NCBI RefSeq assembly: GCF_020164955.1
Contig: NZ_JAIUHG010000024.1
Span: 42,555-106,554 of the forward strand
Direction: 5' to 3'
From: Mesorhizobium sp. CA8
GTDB lineage: Bacteria > Pseudomonadota > Alphaproteobacteria > Rhizobiales > Rhizobiaceae
DNA length: 64,000 bases
Shown: positions 48,399 through 59,922 of the stretch, one piece after another
Position numbering within the stretch: position 1 is the stretch's first letter
How the letters are laid out: the number at the start of each line of letters is the position of its first letter
The notes under the pieces: generated by a model
Told to the model about the DNA's origin: nothing
The model's input: the letters and a program-made list of their open reading frames with translations, nothing else
Databases searched by the model: none
Position numbers and translations under genes: made by a program

Positions 48399-50669
48399 AT
48401 GCGTGATACGGCCAGTGGCCCGCGCGTTCTGCTCAAACGGCTTCGCGAGCTCATGCAGGAGCCGCTGGAGCCGCAGGAGCGGCTCGACCGCATCGTGCGT
48501 GACATCGCCTCCAACATGGTCGCCGAAGTCTGCTCGCTCTATGTGCTGCGCGCGGACTCGGTGCTCGAACTCTACGCAACCGAAGGTCTGAACCCCAACG
48601 CCGTCCACCTGGCGCAGCTCAGGCTCGGGCAGGGCCTAGTCGGCACGATCGCCGCCAGCGCGCGGCCGCTCAACCTCTCCAACGCGCAGGAGCATCCGGC
48701 CTTCGCCTACCTGCCGGAGACGGGCGAAGAGATCTACAATTCCTTCCTCGGCGTGCCGGTGCTGAGGGCAGGGCGCACGCTGGGCGTGCTGGTGGTGCAG
48801 AACAAGACCATGCGCCACTATCGCGACGACGAGGTCGAGGCGCTTGAAACCACGGCGATGGTGATCGCCGAAATGATCGCCACCGGCGATCTCGCGCGCC
48901 TCACCCGGCCTGGGCTGGAGCTCGACCTGCGCCGCCCGGTGAGCTTCACCGGCCTTTCCTTCAACGAAGGCGTCGGGCTCGGCCATGTCGTGCTGCACGA
49001 GCCGCGCATCGTCGTCACCAACCTGTTCAACGAGGACAGCGAGGAGGAGGTGCGCCGGCTGCAGTCCTCGCTCGGCTCGCTCAGGCTCTCCATCGACGAC
49101 ATGCTGGAGCGGCGCGAGGTCGCCTTCGAAGGCGAGCACCGCGAGGTGCTCGAGGCCTATCGTATGTTCGCCAATGACAGCGGTTGGGTGCGCCGGCTGG
49201 AAGAGGCGATCCGCAACGGCCTGACGGCGGAAGCAGCGGTCGAGAAGGTGCAGAGCGACATGCGCGCCCGCATGCTGCACATGACAGACCCCTATCTGCG
49301 CGAGCGGATGAGCGATTTCGACGACCTCGCAAACCGATTGCTGCGCCAGCTGATGGGGCGTGGCCCGGAGGATGTCGCGACCTCGCTGCCCAAGGACGCC
49401 ATCATCGTCGCCCGCTCGATGGGCGCGGCCGAACTGCTCGACTATCCGCGCGACAAGCTGCGTGGCCTGGTGCTGGAGGACGGCGCCGCCACCAGTCATG
49501 TCGTCATCGTCGCGCGCGCCATGGGCATTCCTGTCGCCGGCCAGATGAAGGGCGCGGTGTCGATGGCGGAAAACGGCGATGCTATCATCGTCGACGGCGA
49601 AGAAGGCATCATCCACCTGCGACCGCAGTCGGACCTCGAGGCCGCCTATGCCGAAAAAGTCCGCTTCCGGGCCAGGCGGCAGGAAGTCTACCGCGAGCTG
49701 CGCAAGAAGCCGTCGCTGACCAAGGACGGAGTTCCGGTCGATCTCCTGATGAATGCCGGTCTAGCCGTCGACCTGCCGCAGCTGACCGAGTCAGGCGCCG
49801 CTGGCATCGGACTCTTCCGCACCGAATTGCAGTTCATGGTTGCCTCGACCTTCCCGCGCGCCGAGGCTCAGGAGCGGCTTTACCGCGACGTGCTCGAGGC
49901 GGCGCGCGGCAAGCCGGTGACGTTCCGCACCATCGACATCGGCGGCGACAAGGTGCTGCCTTACTTTAAGGGCGCGATCCAGGAAGAGAACCCGGCGCTC
50001 GGCTGGCGGGCGATCCGGTTGACGCTCGACCGCCCCGGCCTGCTCAGAACTCAGATCCGGGCGCTGCTGAAGGCATGCGGCGGCCGCGAGCTGAAGCTGA
50101 TGCTGCCGATGGTGACCGAGCTGTCGGAAATCGCGCAGGCGCGCGAGATCATCGACCGCGAGGTCCGGCATCTGTCGCGCTTCGCGCATCATCTGCCCAC
50201 AAGCCTCAAGCTCGGCGCGATGCTGGAAGTGCCCTCACTCTTGTTCCAGCTCGACGAGTTGATGAAGGCGGTGGACTTCGTCTCGGTCGGCTCCAACGAT
50301 CTCTTCCAGTTCGTCATGGCCGTCGATCGCGGCAACACCCAGCTCGCCGACCGCTTCGACACTCTGTCGACGCCGTTCCTACGGGTGCTGAAGACGATCA
50401 CCGATGCCGGCGTGCGCAACAACACGCCGGTCACGCTCTGCGGCGAACTTGCCGGCAAGCCGATCTCGGCCATGGCGCTGATCGGCCTGGGCTTCCGGTC
50501 GATCTCGATGTCGCCGGCCTCGATCGGCCCGGTCAAGGCGATGCTGACGGAGCTGCCGCTGCAGGAACTGAAAGACTTCTTCAGGGACAATCTGATGGCG
50601 CCCAGCCAGGGGACGCCGATGCGGGCCTTGCTACAGGCCTTTGCAGACGATCGTTCGATTCCGCTCTAG
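48399..50669 (+). CDS. ptsP: PTS-Ntr enzyme I (PEP-protein phosphotransferase)
   Basis: Phosphorylates NPr in the nitrogen-related PTS, a regulatory phosphorelay linking carbon, nitrogen and potassium status. It has 756 residues. An N-terminal GAF domain (about 22-160) senses glutamine in relatives. The swivel domain carries the phosphorylated His367 in TSHVVIVARAMG, and the C-terminal PEP-binding barrel includes GIGLFRTELQFM, FRTIDIGGDK and SVGSNDLFQF. ATG 48399 has GGAGA ten bases upstream, and ATG 48375 is also in frame. It sits between lysC and prfA as in other Rhizobiales. Confidence 0.95.
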   Translation: MRDTASGPRVLLKRLRELMQEPLEPQERLDRIVRDIASNMVAEVCSLYVLRADSVLELYATEGLNPNAVHLAQLRLGQGLVGTIAASARPLNLSNAQEHPAFAYLPETGEEIYNSFLGVPVLRAGRTLGVLVVQNKTMRHYRDDEVEALETTAMVIAEMIATGDLARLTRPGLELDLRRPVSFTGLSFNEGVGLGHVVLHEPRIVVTNLFNEDSEEEVRRLQSSLGSLRLSIDDMLERREVAFEGEHREVLEAYRMFANDSGWVRRLEEAIRNGLTAEAAVEKVQSDMRARMLHMTDPYLRERMSDFDDLANRLLRQLMGRGPEDVATSLPKDAIIVARSMGAAELLDYPRDKLRGLVLEDGAATSHVVIVARAMGIPVAGQMKGAVSMAENGDAIIVDGEEGIIHLRPQSDLEAAYAEKVRFRARRQEVYRELRKKPSLTKDGVPVDLLMNAGLAVDLPQLTESGAAGIGLFRTELQFMVASTFPRAEAQERLYRDVLEAARGKPVTFRTIDIGGDKVLPYFKGAIQEENPALGWRAIRLTLDRPGLLRTQIRALLKACGGRELKLMLPMVTELSEIAQAREIIDREVRHLSRFAHHLPTSLKLGAMLEVPSLLFQLDELMKAVDFVSVGSNDLFQFVMAVDRGNTQLADRFDTLSTPFLRVLKTITDAGVRNNTPVTLCGELAGKPISAMALIGLGFRSISMSPASIGPVKAMLTELPLQELKDFFRDNLMAPSQGTPMRALLQAFADDRSIPL

Positions 50670-50788
50670 ATTCACGTGAGGGCGGTTCTGCAAATGGCGA
50701 TTTTCTGCGCTTCCGGTGCTCATGTACCCAAATGTACATTCCGCTCCGGTTCTCGAAACTCCCCATTTTCGACTCGCCCTGACGTGAA
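50669..50788. repeat. Interspersed palindromic element, copy 2
   Basis: Gap between ptsP and prfA. The outer arms ATTCACGTGAGGGCG and CGCCCTGACGTGAAT pair with one mismatch, followed by imperfect pairing inward. The centre TCTGCGCTTCCGGTGCTCAT...CGGTTCTCGA is the same as in the element at 16743-16886, including a short TGTAC/GTACA inner palindrome. The element leaves only about 20 bases before the prfA start, so it lies in the leader of that gene. Confidence 0.8.
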
Positions 50789-50809
50789 TTCCATCGAAGT
50801 TCGAAGACC

Positions 50810-51889
50810 ATGATCAACCTGCCCCGCGACCGTATGGATCAAGTCGTCAAGCGTTTCGACATGCTCGAAGCGCAGATGTCGGCCGGACCCGCCGCCGATC
50901 AATATGTGAAGATGGCTTCGGAATATGCCGACATCCAGGAGATGGTTGGCAAGATCCGGGCGTTGCGCGCCGCCGAGCAGGAACAGGCGGACCTCGAGGC
51001 GATGCTGGCCGACAAGGCGACCGACGGCGACATGCGGGCGCTGGCCGAGGCGGACCTGCCAGAGGTCGAGAGCCGCATCGAGGCGTTGCAGAAAGACATC
51101 CAGATCCTGCTTCTGCCCAAGGACGCGGCCGACGAGAGGAACGCCATCCTTGAAATCCGCGCCGGCACCGGCGGCGATGAGGCGGCCTTGTTCGCCGGCG
51201 ACCTGTTCCGCATGTATGAGCGCTATGCCGCCTCGCGCGGCTGGCGCTTCGAGGTGGTATCGGCCAGCGATGGCGAGGTCGGCGGCTACAAGGAAATCAT
51301 CGCCTCGGTGTCGGGCAAGGGCGTCTTCGCGCATCTGAAGTTCGAATCCGGCGTGCACCGCGTCCAGCGCGTGCCGGAAACCGAAGCCGGCGGGCGCATC
51401 CACACCTCGGCGGCGACGGTAGCCGTGCTGCCCGAAGCCGAGGAGGTCGATATTGAGATCCGGGCGGAAGACATCCGTATCGACACGATGCGCGCCTCGG
51501 GCTCCGGCGGCCAGCACGTCAACACCACCGATTCGGCGGTGCGCATCACCCATTTGCCGACCGGCATCATGGTGGTGCAGGCGGAGAAGTCGCAGCACCA
51601 GAACCGGGCGCGCGCGATGCAGATCCTGAGGGCCCGACTTTACGATCTCGAGCGCAGCCGCGCGGATGAGGAGCGCTCGTCGTCGCGCAAATCGCAGGTC
51701 GGGTCGGGCGACCGGTCGGAGCGCATCCGCACCTATAACTTCCCGCAAGGGCGCGTCACCGACCACCGCATCAATCTCACGCTCTATAAGCTCGACCGGG
51801 TGATGATGGGCGAGCTCGACGAGATTATCGACGCGCTGATCGCCGACCATCAGTCTAAACTGCTTGCCGATATGAGCCTCGATGGCTGA
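50810..51889 (+). CDS. prfA: Peptide chain release factor 1
   Basis: Terminates translation at UAA and UAG. It has 359 residues. The catalytic GGQ lies in SGSGGQHVNTTDSAVR (about 232), and GTGGDEAALFAGDLFRMY and the stop-codon recognition region around VHRVQRVPETEAGGRIHTS (about 182-200; the PxT tripeptide is PET) are present. The next gene, prmC, encodes the methyltransferase that modifies the GGQ glutamine and starts inside the last codons of prfA (8-base overlap). Confidence 0.97.
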   Translation: MINLPRDRMDQVVKRFDMLEAQMSAGPAADQYVKMASEYADIQEMVGKIRALRAAEQEQADLEAMLADKATDGDMRALAEADLPEVESRIEALQKDIQILLLPKDAADERNAILEIRAGTGGDEAALFAGDLFRMYERYAASRGWRFEVVSASDGEVGGYKEIIASVSGKGVFAHLKFESGVHRVQRVPETEAGGRIHTSAATVAVLPEAEEVDIEIRAEDIRIDTMRASGSGGQHVNTTDSAVRITHLPTGIMVVQAEKSQHQNRARAMQILRARLYDLERSRADEERSSSRKSQVGSGDRSERIRTYNFPQGRVTDHRINLTLYKLDRVMMGELDEIIDALIADHQSKLLADMSLDG

Positions 51890-52751
51890 TCGACTGCCTG
51901 CCGCGCTAGGGCCGCTGCTCAGGGCGGCGCGCGAGCGTCTGGCCGCCGCCGGCATCGACGATCCGGCGCTCGATTCCCGGCTGATCGTCGAACATTTCTC
52001 CGGCACGACCCGCGCCCGGGCGATTGCCGAGCCGGGGCACGAGGTGGGTTCGGCGGCGCTTTCGGCCGTTGAAGCGGCCCTGAGGCGTCGCGTCGCAGGC
52101 GAGCCGGTGCACCGCATCCTCGGCTACCGCGAATTCTACGGTTTGCGCCTGTCGCTGTCGCCGGAGACGCTGGAGCCCCGGCCGGACACCGAGACGCTGG
52201 TCGACGCCGTCTTGCCCTTCGCCCGGGCAACGGCCGAAAGGCTGGGCGAATGCCGTATTCTCGATCTTGGCACGGGCACCGGCGCCATCGCGCTGGCGCT
52301 GCTCAGCGCCGTTCCGGCGGCGACCGCGACAGGCGTCGACATTTCGCCCGACGCATTGGCGACTGCAACCGGAAATGCCCAGGATCTGGGGCTTGGCGAG
52401 CGCTTCAAAGCCTCGCATTCCAACTGGTTCGAAAAAGTTTCGGGCCGCTACCATGCAATTGCCTCGAACCCTCCCTATATACCTAGTCGAGAGATCGGAA
52501 ATCTGCAGGACGAGGTCCGCGATTTCGATCCCCATCAGGCCCTGGACGGCGGTGTGGATGGTTTGGACCCCTATAGGGTCATCGCCGCCGGCGCGGCAGG
52601 ATTTCTGGAAACGCAAGGCAAGGTAGCGGTCGAGATCGGCTACACGCAGAAAAACGAAGTCAGCGGGATTTTCGCGGCAGCCGGCTACAGGCTTGCCGGC
52701 GCCTACCTGGACCTCGGCGGCAATGACAGAGTTCTGGTGTTCGAGCGTTGA
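51882..52751 (+). CDS. prmC: Release factor glutamine methyltransferase PrmC
   Basis: Methylates the GGQ glutamine of RF1 and RF2. It has 289 residues. The SAM motif ILDLGTGTGAIALALL (about 127-142), the catalytic NPPY in AIASNPPYIPSREIG (about 190-204), and the N-terminal GEPVHRILGYREFYGL recognition region are all present. It overlaps prfA by 8 bases, giving coupled expression of enzyme and substrate. Confidence 0.95.
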   Translation: MADRLPAALGPLLRAARERLAAAGIDDPALDSRLIVEHFSGTTRARAIAEPGHEVGSAALSAVEAALRRRVAGEPVHRILGYREFYGLRLSLSPETLEPRPDTETLVDAVLPFARATAERLGECRILDLGTGTGAIALALLSAVPAATATGVDISPDALATATGNAQDLGLGERFKASHSNWFEKVSGRYHAIASNPPYIPSREIGNLQDEVRDFDPHQALDGGVDGLDPYRVIAAGAAGFLETQGKVAVEIGYTQKNEVSGIFAAAGYRLAGAYLDLGGNDRVLVFER

Positions 52752-53064
52752 AAGCCCTGATGCAGTGCGAAAAAACCGCTTGGCAATACCAGGGAATGCA
52801 GCTAGGGTCCGGCTCAACCGGATGAGACGAAGCAGGCAGTGCTCCCAGCGATTCGGTTTTCCTTGGAAATAGCTGCCTTCTTGCGCAAACGACGCCCAAG
52901 CTTCGTGCGGGAATCATTCGGCAAGTGATGTAACCGGAACAGGATGGCACGTGGCGCCAACGCAATTGATGCGGGCGAACGCCGGTGAAGAGACGAAACG
53001 GCTGGCTGCATGAGCGCCTCCGTTCGTGAAGAGTTTTTCGAAAATTCACTATGAAGAGAGTCTA
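52752..53064. other. Gene-free region before the DUF4167 gene
   Basis: About 313 bases in which I see no gene, tRNA or strong terminator. The last 60 bases are AT-rich and include GTGAA...TTCAC flanking TTTTTCGAAAA just before the ATG, which may be promoter or leader of the DUF4167 gene. An in-frame ATG at 53026 would lengthen that protein by 13 residues, which I think less likely. Confidence 0.4.
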
Positions 53065-54072
53065 ATGAGGCCACAACAGCAGAACAGGCGCATGCGCGGT
53101 CGCAACAACAATGGCGGCGGTGGCAACAACAACAACCGCAAGGGGCCGAATCCCCTGACCCGCACTTACGAGAGCAACGGCCCGGACGTGAAGATCCGCG
53201 GATCGGCTCAGCAGATCGCCGAAAAATACGCCACACTCGCCCGTGACGCGCAAAGCTCCGGCGACAGAGTAATGGCGGAGAACTATCTCCAGCACGCCGA
53301 ACACTACAATCGCATCATTGCCGCCGCACAGGCGCAGATGCCGATCCAGAACGTCCCGCAGAACCGCGACGACTTCGACGACGATCTCGATGAGGATCGC
53401 GACGAGTTCGACAATGCCGGCAATAGCGGCGGCGCCGAGGCGCCGGCGAACGGCTCCGGGCCGCAGCCAGTGATCGAAGGGACGCCGGCGGAACTCGCCT
53501 ACAACCCGGAAGGCGGCCGCGACAACAACAATCGCCGCGACAACAACCAGCGCGACAACGGCGGCCGCGACCGGCATCGCGACCGCCGCAACGGCGGCTA
53601 CGGCCAGAGCGGCCAGCGTGGCGAAAACGCCCAGCGCGGCGAGCAGGGCGGCCAGCAGTTCGATCAGAACCGCCGCAACGAGGCGCAGCCCGAGGCAGCC
53701 GGCGAGGCCGGACCCCAGGGTGAGCAGGCGCCGCAGTTCGACGGTTTCTCGCCGGCCGCGCTCGCAGCCCAGGCCGAGCTCAACGAAGCCGCGAATGGCG
53801 GTCGCCGGCCACGGCGTCCGCGGCGCCAGCGCGGCAGCTATGCCGAGCAGGCCGGCAGTGACGAGCAGGGCAAACAGCCGGAGGGCTTGAACCCCGAAGC
53901 CGGCAGCCCCGAAAGTTCAAACGAAACGCGCAACGCGGCGGGCAATGGCGACCCCGCCGGCGCCAGGCCGGCCGAGGAAGCGGACCGGGCGATCGGGCCT
54001 GTCGCCAGCGAGCCGACGCCCGTTGCCGGCGAAGCTCCCGGCGAGCCTGTCGCCGCCGACGCGAACGACTGA
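53065..54072 (+). CDS. DUF4167-family low-complexity protein
   Basis: A 335-residue protein whose only folded-looking part is the DUF4167 block (about 28-90: RTYESNGPDVKIRGSAQQIA followed by KYATLARDAQSSGDRV and AENYLQHAEHYNRI). The N terminus is Asn/Gly/Arg-rich, and residues 100-335 are a disordered mix of acidic, RDN-type and Ala/Pro/Glu-rich stretches. The basic RGG/NN composition suggests nucleic acid binding, which is inference. It is conserved in Rhizobiales upstream of clpB and is followed by a strong terminator. Confidence 0.88.
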   Translation: MRPQQQNRRMRGRNNNGGGGNNNNRKGPNPLTRTYESNGPDVKIRGSAQQIAEKYATLARDAQSSGDRVMAENYLQHAEHYNRIIAAAQAQMPIQNVPQNRDDFDDDLDEDRDEFDNAGNSGGAEAPANGSGPQPVIEGTPAELAYNPEGGRDNNNRRDNNQRDNGGRDRHRDRRNGGYGQSGQRGENAQRGEQGGQQFDQNRRNEAQPEAAGEAGPQGEQAPQFDGFSPAALAAQAELNEAANGGRRPRRPRRQRGSYAEQAGSDEQGKQPEGLNPEAGSPESSNETRNAAGNGDPAGARPAEEADRAIGPVASEPTPVAGEAPGEPVAADAND

Positions 54073-54097
54073 TCCGGGCCCCATTTCAGGCATTGCG

Positions 54098-54132
54098 AAC
54101 GGCGGAGAGCGATCTCCGCCGTTTTCGTTTGT
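54098..54132 (+). terminator. Rho-independent terminator after DUF4167 gene
   Basis: 11-bp perfect stem AACGGCGGAGA/TCTCCGCCGTT (54098-54108, 54113-54123) with a GCGA tetraloop and a TTCGTTTGT tail. It separates the DUF4167 transcript from the clpB promoter. Confidence 0.9.
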
Positions 54133-54172
54133 GCGCGCCCTGGAATATTCTGCTTTGATGACATCAAGGCGC

Positions 54173-54201
54173 CTTGAGCGAGCGCAGCCCATACACCATA
54201 T
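54173..54201 (+). promoter_or_regulatory. RpoH-type heat-shock promoter of clpB
   Basis: CTTGAG (54173-54178), exactly 17 bases, then CCATAT (54196-54201), about 95 bases before the clpB ATG. This fits the CTTGAA-N17-CCANAT pattern that I recall for Sinorhizobium RpoH, with one mismatch in the -35. clpB is a classical RpoH target. Confidence 0.75.
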
Positions 54202-54295
54202 CTCGGCTGAACAGGGCTCGGCTCTCATGGGCGGGTTCCGTCACCGCAATCTGATCCGGTGCCGCAAAGCGGGCCGGTGATGGAAGGAGACAGGC

Positions 54296-56902
<2,607 letters not shown>

Positions 56903-56926
56903 TTCGGGCGAGCTTGAATGAACGCG

Positions 56927-56966
56927 AAGCGCGTCGCACCGGACTGGTGCGGCGCGCTTTTTTATT
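56927..56966 (+). terminator. Rho-independent terminator after clpB
   Basis: 14-bp stem (56927-56940 with 56946-56959, one U-G wobble) of sequence AAGCGCGTCGCACC, loop GGACT, followed by TTTTTTATT. Among the strongest terminators in the window. Confidence 0.93.
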
Positions 56967-57018
56967 GTCAGTGACTGCGCATAATCAGCTGCCGATTCGG
57001 ATGACAGGGAAGAACTCG

Positions 57019-57384
57019 ATGAAGCTCGACGATTACAACGGCTTCTGCGCGTCATTGCCCGCCACGACGCATGTCGTTCAGTGGGGCGGCGCCCATGTCT
57101 GGAAAGTCGGCGGCAAGGTGTTCGCCATCGGCGGCTGGAACGAGGGCGGGCAGCTTTTCGTCACCTTCAAATGTTCCGAGATGGCCTATGATGTGCTGAA
57201 GGATCAGCCGGGCTGCCGGCCGGCGCCCTATCTTGCCTCGCGCGGCATGAAATGGATCCAGCGTCAGACAAGCCAAAGCATGGATGATGCGGCGCTCGAG
57301 GACTATCTGCGCGAAAGCCACCGCCTGGTCGCCTGCAAGCTGACCAAACAGGCGCGCAAGGAATTGGGGCTTGCCGCGCCCTAA
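57019..57384 (+). CDS. MmcQ/YjbR-family protein
   Basis: A 121-residue protein of the YjbR/CyaY-like (DUF419) fold. It has the N-terminal LDDYNGFCASLPATT, the central VFAIGGWNEGGQLFVTFKC (about 35-53) and the C-terminal LRESHRLVACKLTKQARKEL (about 98-117), where relatives show the conserved SYxLV-type segment. AGGGAAG lies eight bases before ATG 57019. Family members are annotated as DNA-binding because of the fold, without firm function. Confidence 0.87.
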   Translation: MKLDDYNGFCASLPATTHVVQWGGAHVWKVGGKVFAIGGWNEGGQLFVTFKCSEMAYDVLKDQPGCRPAPYLASRGMKWIQRQTSQSMDDAALEDYLRESHRLVACKLTKQARKELGLAAP

Positions 57385-57492
57385 GGATCTTATGCATGTC
57401 GTTCTCGCAAACCGCGCACTTTTGCCTGACATGCACCAGCGGATATTCCTCGAGGCACCGGAAAACCGCCATCTTCATGCCCGGTTCATATT

Positions 57493-57517
57493 GGAACCTT
57501 AGTCTGGGTAACTGGTT
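57493..57517 (+). promoter_or_regulatory. Possible general-stress (RpoE2/EcfG) promoter
   Basis: GGAAC (57493-57497) followed 16 bases later by GGTT (57514-57517), 54 bases before the L,D-transpeptidase ATG. Sinorhizobium RpoE2 promoters follow GGAAC-N18/19-TT, which this satisfies. The motif is short enough to occur by chance. Confidence 0.35.
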
Positions 57518-57570
57518 TGCTGGCAAAGGTTCGCCCGCCAGGAGCCTCGTCGACCGGAGAGCTAGACCCC

Positions 57571-59103
57571 ATGCTGCGCTTGATCTTTTCCCTTTCGGCA
57601 CTCGCGGCCGGGCTGGTGTCTTCCAGTGCGTTCGCCACGCCGGGCGTGGACGGTGGGCCGAGTGCGCGTCCGGCCGAGCGCGGTGCGCTGGTGCTGGCGC
57701 AGGAAGGCAATATCGACATCTATTACGACGCCAGGGGCAACCGCGTGCTGGTCGATGCCGACACCGGCAAGGTGATCGCCATCCAGCCGCCGGGGAGTAG
57801 GCTCGATCGCCGCGCGCTTCGCCGGCAGCTGCGCATGCAGGAACTGGGCCGCGCGCCGGCCGAGGACGACGACCGCTATTATCTCGACAACCCCGAGGAC
57901 ATGGCGCGCTTCCGCCGTCGGCAATTGGAAGAGAACGGCCGTGTCATCCCGCCGCCGGTCGATGAATACGACGACAATTCCGTCGATGCCTATCCGCCGG
58001 CGCCCAACAATGATGAAGGCTACGCCACCACCTATCCGGAGTCGCCGAAGTCCGACACCATCAAGCGCCAGCCGCTGAACGAAGCGTCGATCGACCCGGA
58101 GCAGCCGGGCCAGGGCGAAGTGCTTCAGACCAATCCCGACGCCCAGCCGTCGCTGCCGCCGGACACCGGCGGCAAGGCCGCGGTCGATCCGTCGCTGTCG
58201 CTAGGGGTGCGCCAGGACGTTGCCGCGCTGCAGGTGCTGCTCGATCGCGGCGGCGCTTCGCCGGGCGTGATCGACGGGCGCTTCGGCTCGAATGTCGACA
58301 AGGCGCTGGCCGCCTACAACGAAATAAACGGCACCAATCTGAAATCCACCGATGCAGTCGGCATCCAGGCGGCGCTTGCCAAGTCGGGCGGCGACGCCTT
58401 CGCCTCCTACACGATCACGCCGGAAGATGTCGCCGGCCCTTACGTCGCTTCGATACCGGAGGACTACAGCCAGAAGGCCAAGCTCAACTGCATGTGCTAC
58501 ACCTCGGTCACCGAAGCGCTGGCCGAACGCTTCCACATGGACGAGACCTACCTGAAGTCGATCAACAAGGGCGTGGACTTCAATCGCCCGGGCACGATGA
58601 TCAAGGTCGCCAATTTCGGCAAGCTGGTCTCGACGCCGGTAACGCGTATCATCGCCGACAAGACCAAGAAGGAAGTCTACGCCTATGATGGCAGCGGCAA
58701 GCTGGTCGCGGCCTATCCGGCGACCATCGGCTCGGCCGACACGCCGTCGCCGACCGGCATCCATGCCGTCTCGCGCATCGCGCTCGACCCGAACTACACC
58801 TACAACCCGAACATCAATTTCAAGCAGGGCCAGAACGACAAGATCCTGACCGTGCCGCCAGGACCGAACGGTCCGGTCGGCTCGGTCTGGATCGCGCTTG
58901 ACAAGCCGACCTACGGCATTCACGGCACGCCCGATCCCTCAAAGATCGGCAAGACCGAGAGCCATGGCTGCGTGCGCCTGACCAACTGGGATGCACGCGA
59001 GCTTGCCAAGCTGGTGTCGCCGGGCGTCACCGTGGAGTTCGTCGGCGGATCAACAATCGCGGATGTCGGCGGGACCTCAACCGATGAGTTTACGCAGCAG
59101 TAA
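57571..59103 (+). CDS. L,D-transpeptidase (YkuD/ErfK family)
   Basis: Cell-wall enzyme that makes 3-3 crosslinks or attaches proteins to peptidoglycan. It has 510 residues. A signal peptide (about 1-23, ASSAFAT-type cleavage written here as SSSAFA) is followed by a low-complexity acidic/Pro-rich region (about 60-215), a peptidoglycan-binding-like helical segment (LQVLLDRGGASPGVIDGRFG, about 224-243) and the YkuD domain (about 360-490). The catalytic Cys467 lies in SHGCVRLTN with the upstream IHGT histidine. ATG 57571 starts the signal peptide. The 3' end overlaps the convergent channel gene by 27 bases. Confidence 0.93.
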   Translation: MLRLIFSLSALAAGLVSSSAFATPGVDGGPSARPAERGALVLAQEGNIDIYYDARGNRVLVDADTGKVIAIQPPGSRLDRRALRRQLRMQELGRAPAEDDDRYYLDNPEDMARFRRRQLEENGRVIPPPVDEYDDNSVDAYPPAPNNDEGYATTYPESPKSDTIKRQPLNEASIDPEQPGQGEVLQTNPDAQPSLPPDTGGKAAVDPSLSLGVRQDVAALQVLLDRGGASPGVIDGRFGSNVDKALAAYNEINGTNLKSTDAVGIQAALAKSGGDAFASYTITPEDVAGPYVASIPEDYSQKAKLNCMCYTSVTEALAERFHMDETYLKSINKGVDFNRPGTMIKVANFGKLVSTPVTRIIADKTKKEVYAYDGSGKLVAAYPATIGSADTPSPTGIHAVSRIALDPNYTYNPNINFKQGQNDKILTVPPGPNGPVGSVWIALDKPTYGIHGTPDPSKIGKTESHGCVRLTNWDARELAKLVSPGVTVEFVGGSTIADVGGTSTDEFTQQ

Positions 59104-59709
59104 GGTTCGCGGCGCCGCGGCATAGATGAGCTGCACCAGCAGGATGAAGCCTATGCTGAGCAGCGGCGTGATCAGGCAAAGCGCCGCGCCGACCGCCCAC
59201 AGGATCTGCGCCTTGACGATGCGATTATAGACGGTGCGTCGCGTCTCCGCATCGACATCCTCGGCGATCATGCCGTTCTTGTCGGCATACCACCAGCTCG
59301 CGAACAGCGTGCCGCCCAGCATCAGCAGATTCAGCCAGTAGACCAGCACCGCGATCCTGAACTCGAGGAAATCGGCCAGGAGGTCGGTCGAGAAGGGCAG
59401 CAGGGCGATGAAGGCGAGAAAGCACAGGTTCAATGTCGCGAGCCTGCGGTCCGACTTTGCGATCAAGCCATGTTGGGCCTGCTGGCCGAACCAGAAGATG
59501 GTCAGCGTCAGGAAACTCAGCGCATAGGTCAGAAAGCGTGGCGCCAGCGTCAGGATCGCGGCAAGGAGTTCGCCTTCCGAATGCACAGCCTCATGCGGCG
59601 GCACCCTGATCTCCAGCACGATCAGGGTCAACGCGATGGCGAAGACGCCGTCGGTTATGCCGACGATGCGTCCGCGTCCTTCCGCCGACGGTTCGAGCGG
59701 TCGCTTCAT
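59077..59709 (-). CDS. TMEM175-family (DUF1211) potassium channel-like protein
   Basis: A 210-residue membrane protein with six hydrophobic helices. The first helix carries the family signature as ITDGVFAIALTLIVLEI (about 18-34), where relatives have FSDGVFAIA. The change at the first two positions keeps the Asp. TMEM175 proteins form leaky potassium channels with hydrophobic gates, and bacterial single-repeat forms assemble as tetramers. The role in this organism is unknown. It is convergent with and overlapping the L,D-transpeptidase gene by 27 bases. Confidence 0.87.
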   Translation of the reverse strand: MKRPLEPSAEGRGRIVGITDGVFAIALTLIVLEIRVPPHEAVHSEGELLAAILTLAPRFLTYALSFLTLTIFWFGQQAQHGLIAKSDRRLATLNLCFLAFIALLPFSTDLLADFLEFRIAVLVYWLNLLMLGGTLFASWWYADKNGMIAEDVDAETRRTVYNRIVKAQILWAVGAALCLITPLLSIGFILLVQLIYAAAPRTLLLRKLIG

Positions 59710-59922
59710 GGCTTCCCCCTTCCTTCACGCGCAACGTTGGAACCTAGCACGTGATCGGCGGTTTGCATCAGGATTGGCGTCTCCCATGGGGCTCCGGTCA
59801 AAAGAGATAGATGTCGCCGAAACCGCTTCACAGTTTCGGCATGCTCCAATGTCATCTGGTTTCAAGAACAGCGATGCTCTGGCTTGTTGTTGCGCAACGG
59901 CCGGAGGGCTAAGCAGAGATTC

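Noticed and set aside
52930..52955. GTAACC at 52930 as a second SigF-type promoter
   Set aside because: The base positions 16 downstream read TGGC, not CGAA.
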